Assembly (NCBI GenBank): GCA_947630705.1
Contig: CANRIK010000002.1
Coordinates: forward strand, 23,524-87,523
Length of the DNA: 64,000 bases
Reading direction: 5' to 3'
Source: an uncultured Clostridia bacterium
GTDB taxonomy: Bacteria > Bacillota > Clostridia > Christensenellales > Borkfalkiaceae
The position numbers were made by a program, and so were the translations under genes. The notes under the pieces were generated by a model that did no database searches, was not told the origin of the DNA, and saw only the letters and a program-made list of their open reading frames with translations. Shown one piece after another: positions 7,769 to 17,686 of this stretch (the stretch's first letter is position 1; each line of letters starts with the position of its first letter).

Positions 7769-7853
7769 TTTCGTATATATCATTATGATATTGCTTATGT
7801 TAAGCATTATCCAAAAACTTTATGTTGCAGCTCATAAATTGTCGATTATTGTA

Positions 7854-7882
7854 TTGCTTTACTTCGATGATTGTAGTATAAT
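7854..7882 (+). promoter_or_regulatory. Predicted promoter of the Dnd-like operon
   Basis: TTGCTT at 7854-7859, a 17-base spacer and a perfect TATAAT at 7877-7882 point rightwards and give a leader of about 130 bases before the first gene at 8020. All ten genes from 8020 to 22033 run in this direction with overlaps or short gaps, so this is probably the main operon promoter. Confidence 0.6.
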
Positions 7883-8019
7883 TTATTTTGAGTAATTGTT
7901 ATCATTAGATAGCATTTAGAGTTTAACAGTACAGTAATATATTCAGTTCAATCGCTTCTCTATTCGGAAACGAAACAAATTAGAACATTAAATAGATTGC
8001 CATTATTTCTAAGGTTATT

Positions 8020-9750
8020 ATGTGGTGTAAAAATTGCAAAAAAATTGTATACGGCAACATATGTGATACTTGCGGTCAGCAAGCTGTTGAAGAGTCCCCT
8101 GTTGAATTATTCTGGTGCTCTAATTGTCGTATCCCTATAATTACAAATAGCGACACACTGCTTAGAGAAAACTGTCCTATTTGCAGCGGGAAAATAAAAT
8201 ATCTCGCTAAGGATTTGCGCCCTGTGTTTCCGGAAGAAAGACTTCTTTTAGAGGTGTTGGAAAATAAGCCTTTAGGATTTATTGATGAGTCTATTTGGGC
8301 AGCAGGGAGCAGGTATTATGTTGATGGTAAGCCTATAAATTTGAGTATTGATAAGATTAAAAAGTTAGATATTGATGATCTTATTGAAACCTTGAACAAA
8401 TATAAATACAAAAACTCATATGAGTTTTTTAATGTTAATATAAAACTCTTTATTGAAGCAAACAAGGAACGTCTTCAATTCATTAAAGACGAAGCTTTTA
8501 GCTTTGTAAAAGAGCAAGTACAAAAATTTTTTGACCACGAGATAGTAATTTCGTTTTCGGGAGGGAAAGATTCAACGGTTGTAGCCGATATTGTAACTCG
8601 GGCATTATCAAATCCGTCGCTTGTTCATATTTTTGGCGACACTACGTTGGAGTTCCCTACGACATATGAATATATAACGAGATTCCGCCAGAATAATCCT
8701 AAAACTATACTTAAAATTGCCAAAAATAGGGAACAGGATTTTTATTCTGTCTGCGAAGAAATTGGGCCTCCAGCCAGAATGCTGCGTTGGTGCTGCACTA
8801 TGTTTAAAACAGGTCCCATAACGCGCATTCTAAATTCTCTTTTCCGTGATAAAAAGGTATTGACTTTCTATGGAATAAGGAAAGGAGAATCGGTATCAAG
8901 AAGTAAATATGATCGCGTAGCAAATGGTGCTAATGTCAAAATACAGAAACAAACCGTAGCTGCCCCAATATTTAATTGGGGAGATATAGATGTGTGGCTA
9001 TATCTGCTTGGTGAAGAAGTTGATTTTAACGATGCTTATAGATTAGGTTATGACAGAGTAGGTTGTTGGTGCTGTCCCAACAACACTATTCGCGCGCAAC
9101 TTTTATCAAAAGTATATATGCCGGAAAAGTCTAAAAAATGGCGCGACTACTTGATTGAGTTTGCAAAATCTATAGGCAAACAAGATGCGGAAGCTTATGT
9201 TGACGACGGGAATTGGAAGGCAAGGCAAGGCGGAAATGGTTTGGCTGCGGCAGAGGACGTAAAGATTAAATTTACTAATTGCACAGCAGAGGAACACGCT
9301 AAAATATATAAGATAAATAGACCACTCTCTGACGAATTCTTGAATTTGTTTATTCCATTTGGTAAAGTTAGCAAAGAATTAGGCAGGAAGCTATTAAACG
9401 AAACGCTCGTATTAGATTTATCGACTAATGTCCCCATACTTTCTATACAACCCATGAAAAGCGACTCGTATGATTTTGCAGTAAAGATAAAAACGCTCAA
9501 TGTTGCTGACCATGAAGCGCTACAAAGAATGGCATCTTATCAGGTACGAAAATTCAATGCTTGTCGCAAGTGTTTGAAATGTGAATCAGTTTGTCCATTC
9601 GGTGCGATTAGTGTTACAGCATTAGAATATAAAATTGATCCAAATAAATGCAAACGTTGTAAAAAATGTGTCACTAACAAATATCTTTCAGGTGGATGCC
9701 TTATGGACAGATTCTTAAAGTCAAAGGACGGAGAAACATATGAAAATTAG
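8020..9750 (+). CDS. dndC: DndC-like PAPS-reductase family sulfurtransferase with Zn ribbons and ferredoxin domain
   Basis: This 576-residue protein belongs to the PAPS reductase/ATP-pyrophosphatase fold used by DndC, which activates DNA for sulfur insertion. Two Cys4 zinc-ribbon motifs open the protein (CKNC..CDTC near 3-18; CSNC..CPIC near 33-55). The ATP loop SGGKDST is near 179-185, and RWCCTMFK near 256-263 is typical of this subgroup. A two-cluster 4Fe-4S ferredoxin-like domain closes the chain (about 525-565, CRKCLKCESVCPFGAI and CKRCKKCV). Canonical DndC also carries an Fe-S cluster but is not built with an added ferredoxin; archaeal-type relatives are. It overlaps the DUF4007 gene by 11 bases and leads the operon. 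The DndC role is inferred from its cysteine desulfurase, DndD-, DndE- and DndB-like neighbours. Confidence 0.85.
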   Translation: MWCKNCKKIVYGNICDTCGQQAVEESPVELFWCSNCRIPIITNSDTLLRENCPICSGKIKYLAKDLRPVFPEERLLLEVLENKPLGFIDESIWAAGSRYYVDGKPINLSIDKIKKLDIDDLIETLNKYKYKNSYEFFNVNIKLFIEANKERLQFIKDEAFSFVKEQVQKFFDHEIVISFSGGKDSTVVADIVTRALSNPSLVHIFGDTTLEFPTTYEYITRFRQNNPKTILKIAKNREQDFYSVCEEIGPPARMLRWCCTMFKTGPITRILNSLFRDKKVLTFYGIRKGESVSRSKYDRVANGANVKIQKQTVAAPIFNWGDIDVWLYLLGEEVDFNDAYRLGYDRVGCWCCPNNTIRAQLLSKVYMPEKSKKWRDYLIEFAKSIGKQDAEAYVDDGNWKARQGGNGLAAAEDVKIKFTNCTAEEHAKIYKINRPLSDEFLNLFIPFGKVSKELGRKLLNETLVLDLSTNVPILSIQPMKSDSYDFAVKIKTLNVADHEALQRMASYQVRKFNACRKCLKCESVCPFGAISVTALEYKIDPNKCKRCKKCVTNKYLSGGCLMDRFLKSKDGETYEN

Positions 9751-10603
9751 AGCGCATGAAACTTTTAATCTTAGAAAAGGATGGCTTCGCAAAGGCATAA
9801 AAAATATATTAAACGACCCTACTCTATTTACAAATAAAAATATTAACCCTTGCAATCAACTCGGAATAGGGACGAATATGGTTAAATCTCTCCGCTATTG
9901 GCTGATTGCTACGGGCATAACCGAAGAAACTATCGATAATAACAAGCATATCCAAAAGCTTACAGAATTAGGCATTCTAATAAATAACTACGATAAATAT
10001 TTTGAGGAAGATGGAACGCAATGGCTAATCCAGTATAAGCTGGCTACTAATAAGGAAAACGCAACTGCGTGGTATTGGTTTTTTAATGAATTTGATGTTC
10101 AAGAATTTGATAAAGAATTGTTTGTTAAAGAACTTGAAGAATATCTTGAAACGGAAGGATTTAGTAGCTCCACAAAAATGCTTTCAGATGAGTATGCATG
10201 CTTATTAAACACATATTATTCTAAAGAAAAAGAAGAAGATCCGGAAGAAACAAACAGTTGCCCGTTGACTTCATTAAAACTGATAAAGAAATCTGAAGGT
10301 GGTGCTTACAGAAAAAATGTCCCCGATAGAGATAGTATCCCTCCGCTTATAGTTTTAGCAATTATTGTTGCTGAAAACAGTGGCAACGAAATAAACATAT
10401 CGGAGCTGATAGACAAGCCAAATTCTATTACTAAGGTGTTTAATTTGGATAGAAGCACATTATTTTATTTGCTTGAAACTCTTGTCAAGATGGATATGAT
10501 AACTATGCCTAGAACCGCAGGATTAGATGTAGTAAAATTTAATTGTGACTATACTTTTGATGGATTAGTCGAAAAATATTATGAATCTTTGAATGGTAAA
10601 TAA
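9740..10603 (+). CDS. DUF4007 family protein
   Basis: A 287-residue protein with the DUF4007 signature at its start: HETFNLRKGWLRKG near residues 6-19 and LGIGTNMVKSLRYWL near 42-56, followed by a helical body and a winged-helix-like C-terminal part. Genes of this family are known mainly beside PAPS-reductase and phosphorothioation genes. Their biochemical role is unknown; the form suggests a DNA-binding or adaptor protein. It overlaps the genes on both sides by 11 bases each, indicating translational coupling with the sulfurtransferase and the giant ATPase. Confidence 0.85.
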   Translation: MKIRAHETFNLRKGWLRKGIKNILNDPTLFTNKNINPCNQLGIGTNMVKSLRYWLIATGITEETIDNNKHIQKLTELGILINNYDKYFEEDGTQWLIQYKLATNKENATAWYWFFNEFDVQEFDKELFVKELEEYLETEGFSSSTKMLSDEYACLLNTYYSKEKEEDPEETNSCPLTSLKLIKKSEGGAYRKNVPDRDSIPPLIVLAIIVAENSGNEINISELIDKPNSITKVFNLDRSTLFYLLETLVKMDMITMPRTAGLDVVKFNCDYTFDGLVEKYYESLNGK

Positions 10604-13600
10604 AATGGGTACACTTAGTAAAATAGTTCAGCCTGTAGGCGGATTTCAATATTCGGTAAATATCTACTATGATATTAACGATGATAATAAAATCAAAAGC
10701 TATGTCCCTTCAAGTAGTTCTCTTCAAATAATTGAAGATGTTTTACTGAGCACTGAAAATAGTTCAGCAGATAGGGCTAGAATACTAACGGGAGCTTATG
10801 GTAAAGGCAAATCGCATTTAATTTTGACTATTGCCGCTTTACTTTCGGGAAGAGATAGCACCTTGTTTTCAAATATATTGGACAAGGCTAAACAAACAAA
10901 TGACGTATTGTATCGAAACCTTTTAAGATATCTTGAAAGCAAAAAAAAGCTACTACCCATTATTATTAATGCGGACAGCTTAGATATAAAAGCTGTTTTA
11001 TTACATAGTTTAAACGAATCTCTTAGACGTGCCAATCTTGCGAAGTTTATGCCTACCACATTTTTTGATGCCGCTGTTGAGAAAATTCAATCATGGGAAC
11101 AAGATTTCCCTAATACATACAATCAATTTGAAACAGCTATAGGGCAACCCGTTGAACAATTTATACAGGACTTAAAGGTATTTAATCAAAAGACTTATGA
11201 TAGGTTTATAAAACTCTATCCCACACTTACCTCCGGAAGTGAATTTAATCCTGTACTTGGTACAAACGTAATTAACATTTTTGAACGTGTTGCTAAAGAA
11301 TTGCATTCGGTAGGATATAATGGTATTTTTATTGTTTATGACGAGTTTGGCAAATACCTAGAAAGCATATCCGGCAGAGCGGCTGCTCAAGACACTCAAT
11401 TCCTACAAAATTTAGTTGAAGCATGTGCGCGGAGCAAGGAAAATCAATTACATGTACTGCTGGTTTCACATAAAAACATAGAGAACTATTTAGGAGGAAT
11501 TTCCAAGAAAAATATAAGTAGTTGGAGAGCAATTTCGGGTAGATTTAAGCCTCTCAGCTTAAATAATAGCGATAAAGAAATTTATGATATGGTCGCTACC
11601 ATCCTAAATAAAAATCCTTCTGAATATGAAAGGTTTATTGAAAGAAATCAGAGCGAATTTGCAAGATTACGCAAAACAGTTGATAAATATCGTGCATTTG
11701 ATAAGATAAGAGGCTCAATTGCTGATGATTTGGCGCAGTCTTGCTATCCCCTGCACCCCTACTCTTTGTTGTTATTACCCAAAATTTCAGAACTTATTGC
11801 GCAAAATGAGCGTACTATTTTTACTTTTCTTTCTTCAAATGAAAGAAATACCGTTCCTTATTTTTTACGTAAAGACGACAGCAGATTCCCTCTTATTGAG
11901 CCCGACTATATTTATGATTATTTTGAAAAATTAATAAAAAGCGAACCTTATGGAAGCAATATTAAAAAGCAATGGCAGATAGCTGACACAGCACTTGCAA
12001 AGATAAAAGAATGGGATAATGAACTTGCAGAAAAAATAATAAAAACGATAGCACTTATCTACTGCGTAAACGAGTTTGAGGTGATTCCGCCCAGTTGGGA
12101 TATAATAGATGATATCTATAGTGTAAATTATAGACCGACAGAAATAAATGCCGCTAAGGAATTATTGAAAACTAATAATATTTTAATAGAACTATTGTAT
12201 AAACCCCATGTCAGGCTTACTGAAGGCAGTGGGCATAACGTGGTTGACCTTATCAAACAAGAATCATATAAAATCAAAAGCAAAATAGATTGTAAAAATG
12301 TACTTGCAGATATTTCGAGTACAAAGTATTTCTATCCCGTTGAATACAATGATGAAAACGAAATTATAAGGTATTTTGAGCTTAAATTTATTACTTATAA
12401 TGAGTTGTTATCTTTAGATGCCAACATTGCAGACATTGACTCATCTGCCGACGGAATTGTTTTTGCAGTGTACTTGAGGGAATCGGAAGATAAAGATATG
12501 GTAGTTGATAAAATAACCCAAATAACAAATCCACGGATTATCTTTATTCTTCCGAATAAAAAGTTAGACCTTGATGAACGTTTAATAGAATATGCGGCAA
12601 TTCAAGATTTAATTGGTATTTACAGCGGTAAAGAAGTTGCTCTTGTTGACGAATTGGTTTATATCGAAGAAGATAGATATAAACTTCTTGCTAACTTTAT
12701 TGATTCTTATTATTTGCAACCCGAATGTGGGCTCTCTGAGTATTATAATGAAGGTAAGCCTATTTCAATAAACAGAAAGTCCCAATTTTCCAAATTGCTT
12801 TCTAACATAATGGATAGGACATATTATCAAACGCCGATAATCATTAACGATCTAATTAATAAGAATAATATTAGCCCTACTATTAGGAATGCAAGGCAGA
12901 AGATAATATCCGGATTGCTACTTGGCAATTATAAAAAAAATTTGGGCATCATCGGATACGGACCTGAAATAAATATTCTTAATGCAGTTCTCGTAGCACC
13001 GAAGTTATTTATCAATGAAGATGATGCGAAGTTGTCTATTGTTGGAGTTGATGAAAAGGTAGTAAATGTGCTAATTACAATAAAAGACTTCATTATTAGC
13101 ACAACTGACAGAAAAAAGTCCCTTGGTATTTTATATAATAAACTCACGAGTGCGGAATATGGTTATGGATTAAAAAAAGGTGTAGTCGCCATCTATTTGG
13201 CGGTTGCTATTGTGGTATGGTTTAAGGATCATATCGTTATTACTAAAAAAGATAGAGAGATACCTCTAAATGCAGCTCTTTTCAATGAAATAGACATAGC
13301 ACCCGATTCCTACTATATGTTGCTTGAAAGTTGGGATGCAAGTAAAGATGCATATATTTCAAATCTCGAAAGCACTTTCTATCAATACATAAATAATGAA
13401 GATAAAATAGGCGGCTCATTTGTGTATGTAGTAAAAGCTATGCGCCGTTGGTATTTGCAACTTTCAAAGTTTGAATGTGTAACAAAATTTGCTTGCGATA
13501 ATGACGGAAAAATCGAGGAACTTACAAAAACAACACTTAAATTCCGTAGCCTCTTAAATAACCCTGACATTAATGCGCATGAGTTACTCTTTGAAACGCT

Positions 13601-14216
13601 ATTCAAATGTTTCAATACCCAAGACCCCACACAAGTTATTGTTGGAGTCAGACAAGCATATAAAGAGCTTGACGGAAATCTTTTAAATTATAAGCGATAT
13701 ATTTTAAGTATAATAGCAAAACTGTTTAGGGCTACGGACGGGACAAGCATAACTTCATCAATGGCAAATTATTACGATGATTTAAACCAAGCTACAAAAG
13801 AGCACTCATTCAGCGGGAAATATAGCGCGTTTTTAAATATTGCAAAGAATCCCAACAACGACGAACTTAAGCTTGTAGAAGATATAGCGCGTGCGATTTG
13901 CAATTTGCGTATAGGCGATTTTACCGACGAAATAATGTCGGGATTTATTGAAGATTTAAATTTAATAAAGCAAGAAATTGATGAATATAACGAAAATGCA
14001 AAAAATGGTGCTATTTCTTCTGAAGGATATAAAATAAGTTATGTTGATGGCGACGGCAATGAAGTAGTTAAACAATTTGATACCGCAGATGTCACCAAAC
14101 CCCAGAGCCAATACTTTTATAATGACATATTGAGTATTTTTGAAGAATTTGGCGATTCTCTGACAATAGATGAAAAGAGGCAGGTATTATTTAACCTGCT
14201 TAAGGATTTGATATAA
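10593..14216 (+). CDS. Giant P-loop ATPase, BrxC/PglY-like
   Basis: This 1207-residue protein carries a Walker A motif GAYGKGKSHL near 67-76 and a Walker B-like GIFIVYDEFGKYLE near 245-258; the remainder is long, helical and without recognised domains. The G-x-YG-x-GKSH form and the size recall BrxC/PglY ATPases of BREX systems, but none of the other BREX core genes is present. In DNA-sulfur systems, large ATPases usually belong to the restriction arm that senses unmodified DNA. The frame starts at ATG 10593 inside the previous gene; a second ATG (10605) just after its stop is also possible, and neither has a clear ribosome site. It is joined to the next gene by a TAATG overlap. Confidence 0.8.
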   Translation: MVNKMGTLSKIVQPVGGFQYSVNIYYDINDDNKIKSYVPSSSSLQIIEDVLLSTENSSADRARILTGAYGKGKSHLILTIAALLSGRDSTLFSNILDKAKQTNDVLYRNLLRYLESKKKLLPIIINADSLDIKAVLLHSLNESLRRANLAKFMPTTFFDAAVEKIQSWEQDFPNTYNQFETAIGQPVEQFIQDLKVFNQKTYDRFIKLYPTLTSGSEFNPVLGTNVINIFERVAKELHSVGYNGIFIVYDEFGKYLESISGRAAAQDTQFLQNLVEACARSKENQLHVLLVSHKNIENYLGGISKKNISSWRAISGRFKPLSLNNSDKEIYDMVATILNKNPSEYERFIERNQSEFARLRKTVDKYRAFDKIRGSIADDLAQSCYPLHPYSLLLLPKISELIAQNERTIFTFLSSNERNTVPYFLRKDDSRFPLIEPDYIYDYFEKLIKSEPYGSNIKKQWQIADTALAKIKEWDNELAEKIIKTIALIYCVNEFEVIPPSWDIIDDIYSVNYRPTEINAAKELLKTNNILIELLYKPHVRLTEGSGHNVVDLIKQESYKIKSKIDCKNVLADISSTKYFYPVEYNDENEIIRYFELKFITYNELLSLDANIADIDSSADGIVFAVYLRESEDKDMVVDKITQITNPRIIFILPNKKLDLDERLIEYAAIQDLIGIYSGKEVALVDELVYIEEDRYKLLANFIDSYYLQPECGLSEYYNEGKPISINRKSQFSKLLSNIMDRTYYQTPIIINDLINKNNISPTIRNARQKIISGLLLGNYKKNLGIIGYGPEINILNAVLVAPKLFINEDDAKLSIVGVDEKVVNVLITIKDFIISTTDRKKSLGILYNKLTSAEYGYGLKKGVVAIYLAVAIVVWFKDHIVITKKDREIPLNAALFNEIDIAPDSYYMLLESWDASKDAYISNLESTFYQYINNEDKIGGSFVYVVKAMRRWYLQLSKFECVTKFACDNDGKIEELTKTTLKFRSLLNNPDINAHELLFETLFKCFNTQDPTQVIVGVRQAYKELDGNLLNYKRYILSIIAKLFRATDGTSITSSMANYYDDLNQATKEHSFSGKYSAFLNIAKNPNNDELKLVEDIARAICNLRIGDFTDEIMSGFIEDLNLIKQEIDEYNENAKNGAISSEGYKISYVDGDGNEVVKQFDTADVTKPQSQYFYNDILSIFEEFGDSLTIDEKRQVLFNLLKDLI

Positions 14217-15364
14217 TGTTACAGCTTGGATATTTTGACAATGCGGCAACCACATTAAAAAAAGTGCCGGGGTTATATGAATATATCGCTCAGTACATGA
14301 ATGATTATGGACTGAATTCAGGCAGAGGTGAATACGGCGCAGTTCGTTCAACAGGTAAAATGGTTAATGATACTCGCCATTTACTATTAAATCTGGTACA
14401 TGCCGATACAAAAAAAGAGGTGGTTTTTTGCCCCTCTGCAACGATAGCAATCAATACCATTATTCGTGGTATAGATATTTCGGCAGGTGATAATGTATAT
14501 ATCTCTCACTTTGAACATAATGCGGTTGTCCGTGTATTGCACAATATCCAAAAAGAAGTCAAATTTAATCTCGAATATCTTACTTTAGACTCATCTTCCT
14601 TAGAATATAATGAGCGCGCCATAAAAGCACAGTTTGCGGCTAAAAAGCCTAAAGCGATAATCGTCTCTCAAGTGAGCAATGTTTGTGGATTAGTACAGCC
14701 CATAGAGATGCTTTTTAAAATAGCTAAAGAGTATAAGGCAATAACTATTGCAGATGCCGCACAAGCTTGTGGCGTTATAGATACTTCTCTTGAGAATATC
14801 GATTATTATGTGTTTGCCGGGCATAAAACTCTTTATGCCCCTTTTGGAGCAGCAGGCTTTATTTGTAACAAAACTTCAACTTTAAAGGCTTTTATTTATG
14901 GCGGAACGGGCATAGATTCGGCTAATATAGAAATGCCTAATACAATTCCCGAAAGGTTTGAAGCCGGTAGTTTGAATACAATGGCTATTGCCGGACTAAA
15001 TTATTCTTTAAAATGGATTCTTGAAAAAGGCATTCAATGTATAAGGGGAAAAGAAATTGAAAATTATAATCGGCTTAAAGAAATATTATCAACATATGAT
15101 TTTATTTCTTTAGTAGGAATATGCGAAAGCACATCCGCCATTATATCTTGTAAGTTTAAAGGATATGCCCCCGACGAAATCGGCGGAGTATTAGACAGGT
15201 TGGGCATATCGGTCAGGACAGGTCTACACTGTGCCCCTATTGCCCATAAATTTTTAAATACATTTCCTGAGGGAACGGTAAGATTCAGTATCAGTTATTT
15301 TACCGAACTAAATGATTTTGACAGACTAAAAGAAACATTGGATACTATTGAGGAACAAATGTAG
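14216..15364 (+). CDS. dndA: Cysteine desulfurase (DndA/IscS-like)
   Basis: This 382-residue PLP enzyme takes sulfur from cysteine and hands it as a persulfide to the DndC-like protein. The sequence shows FDNAATT at the start, the PLP aspartate and glutamine region (ADAAQACG near 180), the PLP lysine K204 in AGHKTLYAP, and the catalytic cysteine C339 in RTGLHCAP. The short C-terminal tail after the Cys and the overall form are closest to the group II (SufS/CsdA-like) class. The start overlaps the preceding stop as TAATG. Its position within the operon, not near isc/suf genes, supports a dedicated role in DNA sulfuration. Confidence 0.9.
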   Translation: MLQLGYFDNAATTLKKVPGLYEYIAQYMNDYGLNSGRGEYGAVRSTGKMVNDTRHLLLNLVHADTKKEVVFCPSATIAINTIIRGIDISAGDNVYISHFEHNAVVRVLHNIQKEVKFNLEYLTLDSSSLEYNERAIKAQFAAKKPKAIIVSQVSNVCGLVQPIEMLFKIAKEYKAITIADAAQACGVIDTSLENIDYYVFAGHKTLYAPFGAAGFICNKTSTLKAFIYGGTGIDSANIEMPNTIPERFEAGSLNTMAIAGLNYSLKWILEKGIQCIRGKEIENYNRLKEILSTYDFISLVGICESTSAIISCKFKGYAPDEIGGVLDRLGISVRTGLHCAPIAHKFLNTFPEGTVRFSISYFTELNDFDRLKETLDTIEEQM

Positions 15365-15372
15365 GTGATGAA

Positions 15373-17523
15373 ATGGCATTATCTGAACTTGACATAAAAA
15401 AGGAATATCGAAATCTTCAATGTGACGTAGTCAAAGATTTTTACATCCCTGTCCTTAAAAAGGCAATCGTATATAAAAGAGCTGTTGGCTTTTTTTGCTC
15501 CTCTGCTTTATACGAAATTGCCACAGGACTTGAACAATTAGTTTTTAATAACGGCCATATATCACTAATTGTTTCCCCCAAACTTAACGAGGAAGACATT
15601 GCCGCCATTCAACTTGGTTATAAAAGACGAGAAGAAATAGTTTCCGATGCAATCCTTCGTGAATTTGAAGCACCCTATAATAGAAGGCAGATATTAAAAT
15701 TAAATCTCTTATCTGAACTTATAGCTAAAAATATACTTGATATAAAAGTTGCATTTAAAGCAGATGGGAGCGAAGTCGGCATTTTTCACGAAAAGATAGG
15801 TTTGGTTGCTGATACTGATGGCAATAAAGTTGCATTTACCGGATCGATGAATGAAACTTATTCCGGTTTACTTTTAAATTATGAATCCATAGATGTTTAT
15901 TGTTCCTGGAAAGATGAAGATACTGAAAGGGTTGCAATAAAGGAAGCGGCCTTTGACAACCTTTGGAATAATGCGGATGATGCATTAACGGTAATAGATT
16001 TTCCGGAAGTTGCCGTTGAGAAACTCAATACATATAGACAATTATCAATTTCTGAGATATATGAAAATGATCATCTGACTGAAATTGAAGACAAAGAAAC
16101 TCATTTCTTTGCAAAACCCGAAAATATAAATTTCTTTGATTATCAACTTGAAGCTATAGAAAATTGGCAACGACAAAATTTTAGAGGGATTTTTGATATG
16201 GCGACAGGTACAGGTAAAACCTATACCGCTCTTGGAGCCTTGTGCCAACTCACAAAGGTATGTAACGGAAAACTCGCTGTTGTAATAATTTGTCCATATC
16301 AACACCTTGTTGAACAATGGGTTGAAGATATCAACTTGTTTGGTGTCACTCCTCTTATATGTTATTCTAAATATGATTGGAAGAAAAAGCTTAAAAGACT
16401 AGTTGAAGCATACAATCTTGAAGTTGAAGATAATTTTTGCATTATCACAACTAACGCTACTTTTATTTTGAAAGATATGCAAAATGAGCTTTTGAAATTA
16501 GATGGGAATGCATGCTTAGTAGTAGATGAGGCGCACAACTTCGGCTCAAGAAGACAAATTGCTTGCATGAGTGAAGTATTTAATTATCGACTTGCGTTGT
16601 CCGCAACTTTAGAGCGGCATCATGATGAGTATGGTACACAGAAACTGTATGAATACTTCGGTGAAAAATGTATTGAATATTCCCTTAAACGCGCCATTGA
16701 AGAAGGTAAACTTACACCGTACTACTATTATCCGATTCCCGTGTCGCTTCTGCAAGATGAATTAGACTATTATATAGAATTAACTGATAAAGTTGTTAAT
16801 ATATTACGCAAATCAGGACCGCTTTCAAATATTGATGATATGCCCGAGTCGGCAAAACGCATTTTAATTGAGCGCGCAAGAATTATCGCAGGCGCTCGAA
16901 ACAAACTCGGAGCCTTACAAGAAGCAATGATGCCTTACAAGCAAAGTAAGCATTTATTGGTATATTGCGGTGCAACTCATGTTGATCCTTTGAGTAATGA
17001 CGATACAGATGAAATCACATCTTCTGAAACAAGACAAATAGATGAGGTAACAACCATCTTAGGGAAAAAGCTTGGCATGACGGTTACTCAATTTACCTCT
17101 AAAGAGGATAGCGGAACACGAGAAACTATTAAAAAACGATACATAGAAGAAAAGATACAAGCGCTTGTCGCAATAAAATGTTTGGATGAAGGAATGAATA
17201 TCCCCGGAATTGAAACGGCGTTTATATTGGCAAGCAGCACTAATCCAAAAGAATATATACAACGACGGGGTAGAGTTTTAAGGAAAGCACCCAATAAGCA
17301 ATTTGCCAGAATTTATGACTTTATAACGCTGCCGCGTTCACTTGATGAAAACTCTCCGCCATATGCAATACAGGCAGAACTTTCATTGATAAATCGTGAG
17401 GTTGAGCGCATGAATGATTTTATGTCACTAGCAGAAAATCCCAGTGAAACTACTAAATTAATTAACAAAATAACTGAAAAATACAACTTATACTATTTAG
17501 GAGAAGATTATGGACGAATATAA
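15373..17523 (+). CDS. PLD-domain superfamily 2 helicase
   Basis: This 716-residue protein joins a phospholipase-D-like domain (about 1-200, with a single HEK at 139-141 and GSMNET at 157-162, one half of an HKD pair) to a DEAH helicase. The helicase shows ATGTGKT (277-283), VVDEAHNFG (about 383-391), SATLERH, a motif V-like ECLDEGMNIPG-type segment and the arginine-finger motif QRRGRVLR. PLD domains in restriction helicases often act as the nuclease, working as dimers when only one HKD half is present per chain. It is the best candidate for the DNA-degrading component of the restriction arm. AGGTGATG lies just before its ATG. Its 3' end overlaps the next, very small gene. Confidence 0.87.
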   Translation: MALSELDIKKEYRNLQCDVVKDFYIPVLKKAIVYKRAVGFFCSSALYEIATGLEQLVFNNGHISLIVSPKLNEEDIAAIQLGYKRREEIVSDAILREFEAPYNRRQILKLNLLSELIAKNILDIKVAFKADGSEVGIFHEKIGLVADTDGNKVAFTGSMNETYSGLLLNYESIDVYCSWKDEDTERVAIKEAAFDNLWNNADDALTVIDFPEVAVEKLNTYRQLSISEIYENDHLTEIEDKETHFFAKPENINFFDYQLEAIENWQRQNFRGIFDMATGTGKTYTALGALCQLTKVCNGKLAVVIICPYQHLVEQWVEDINLFGVTPLICYSKYDWKKKLKRLVEAYNLEVEDNFCIITTNATFILKDMQNELLKLDGNACLVVDEAHNFGSRRQIACMSEVFNYRLALSATLERHHDEYGTQKLYEYFGEKCIEYSLKRAIEEGKLTPYYYYPIPVSLLQDELDYYIELTDKVVNILRKSGPLSNIDDMPESAKRILIERARIIAGARNKLGALQEAMMPYKQSKHLLVYCGATHVDPLSNDDTDEITSSETRQIDEVTTILGKKLGMTVTQFTSKEDSGTRETIKKRYIEEKIQALVAIKCLDEGMNIPGIETAFILASSTNPKEYIQRRGRVLRKAPNKQFARIYDFITLPRSLDENSPPYAIQAELSLINREVERMNDFMSLAENPSETTKLINKITEKYNLYYLGEDYGRI

Positions 17524-17686
17524 TAAGGCACTCGAAACCCTTGACGAAGTAACGCTTCGTAGGATAAGAATGAAAGTATTTACCCTTGAGAAGCATAATC
17601 GTGCTACGCAGGAATATTCTGAATCTCAAATGGTTGATAAAATCAGGAAGATTATAGATGAATGCGTTAAGGAGATAAAAAGATGA
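17510..17686 (+). CDS. 58-residue DNA-modification-associated small protein
   Basis: A short gene (58 codons plus stop) fills the space between helicase and DndD genes. It starts inside the helicase end (14-base overlap), has AGGAG seven bases before its ATG, and ends with ATGA overlap onto the DndD start. The product is highly charged and helical, with MKVFTLEKHN near residue 21 and DKIRKIIDECVKEIKR at the end. Small proteins of this kind accompany DndD in phosphorothioation operons; no activity is known. The tight overlaps on both sides make it a real gene rather than chance. Confidence 0.78.
   Translation: MDEYNKALETLDEVTLRRIRMKVFTLEKHNRATQEYSESQMVDKIRKIIDECVKEIKR

Noticed and set aside
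7668..7895. 75-codon rightward frame before the sulfur operon
   Set aside because: It begins inside the hairpin region, has no ribosome site and runs through the predicted promoter.
10593..14216. A BREX system, because of the BrxC-like ATPase
   Set aside because: No PglZ, BrxL, PglX, BrxA or BrxB gene is present; the neighbours are sulfur-modification genes.
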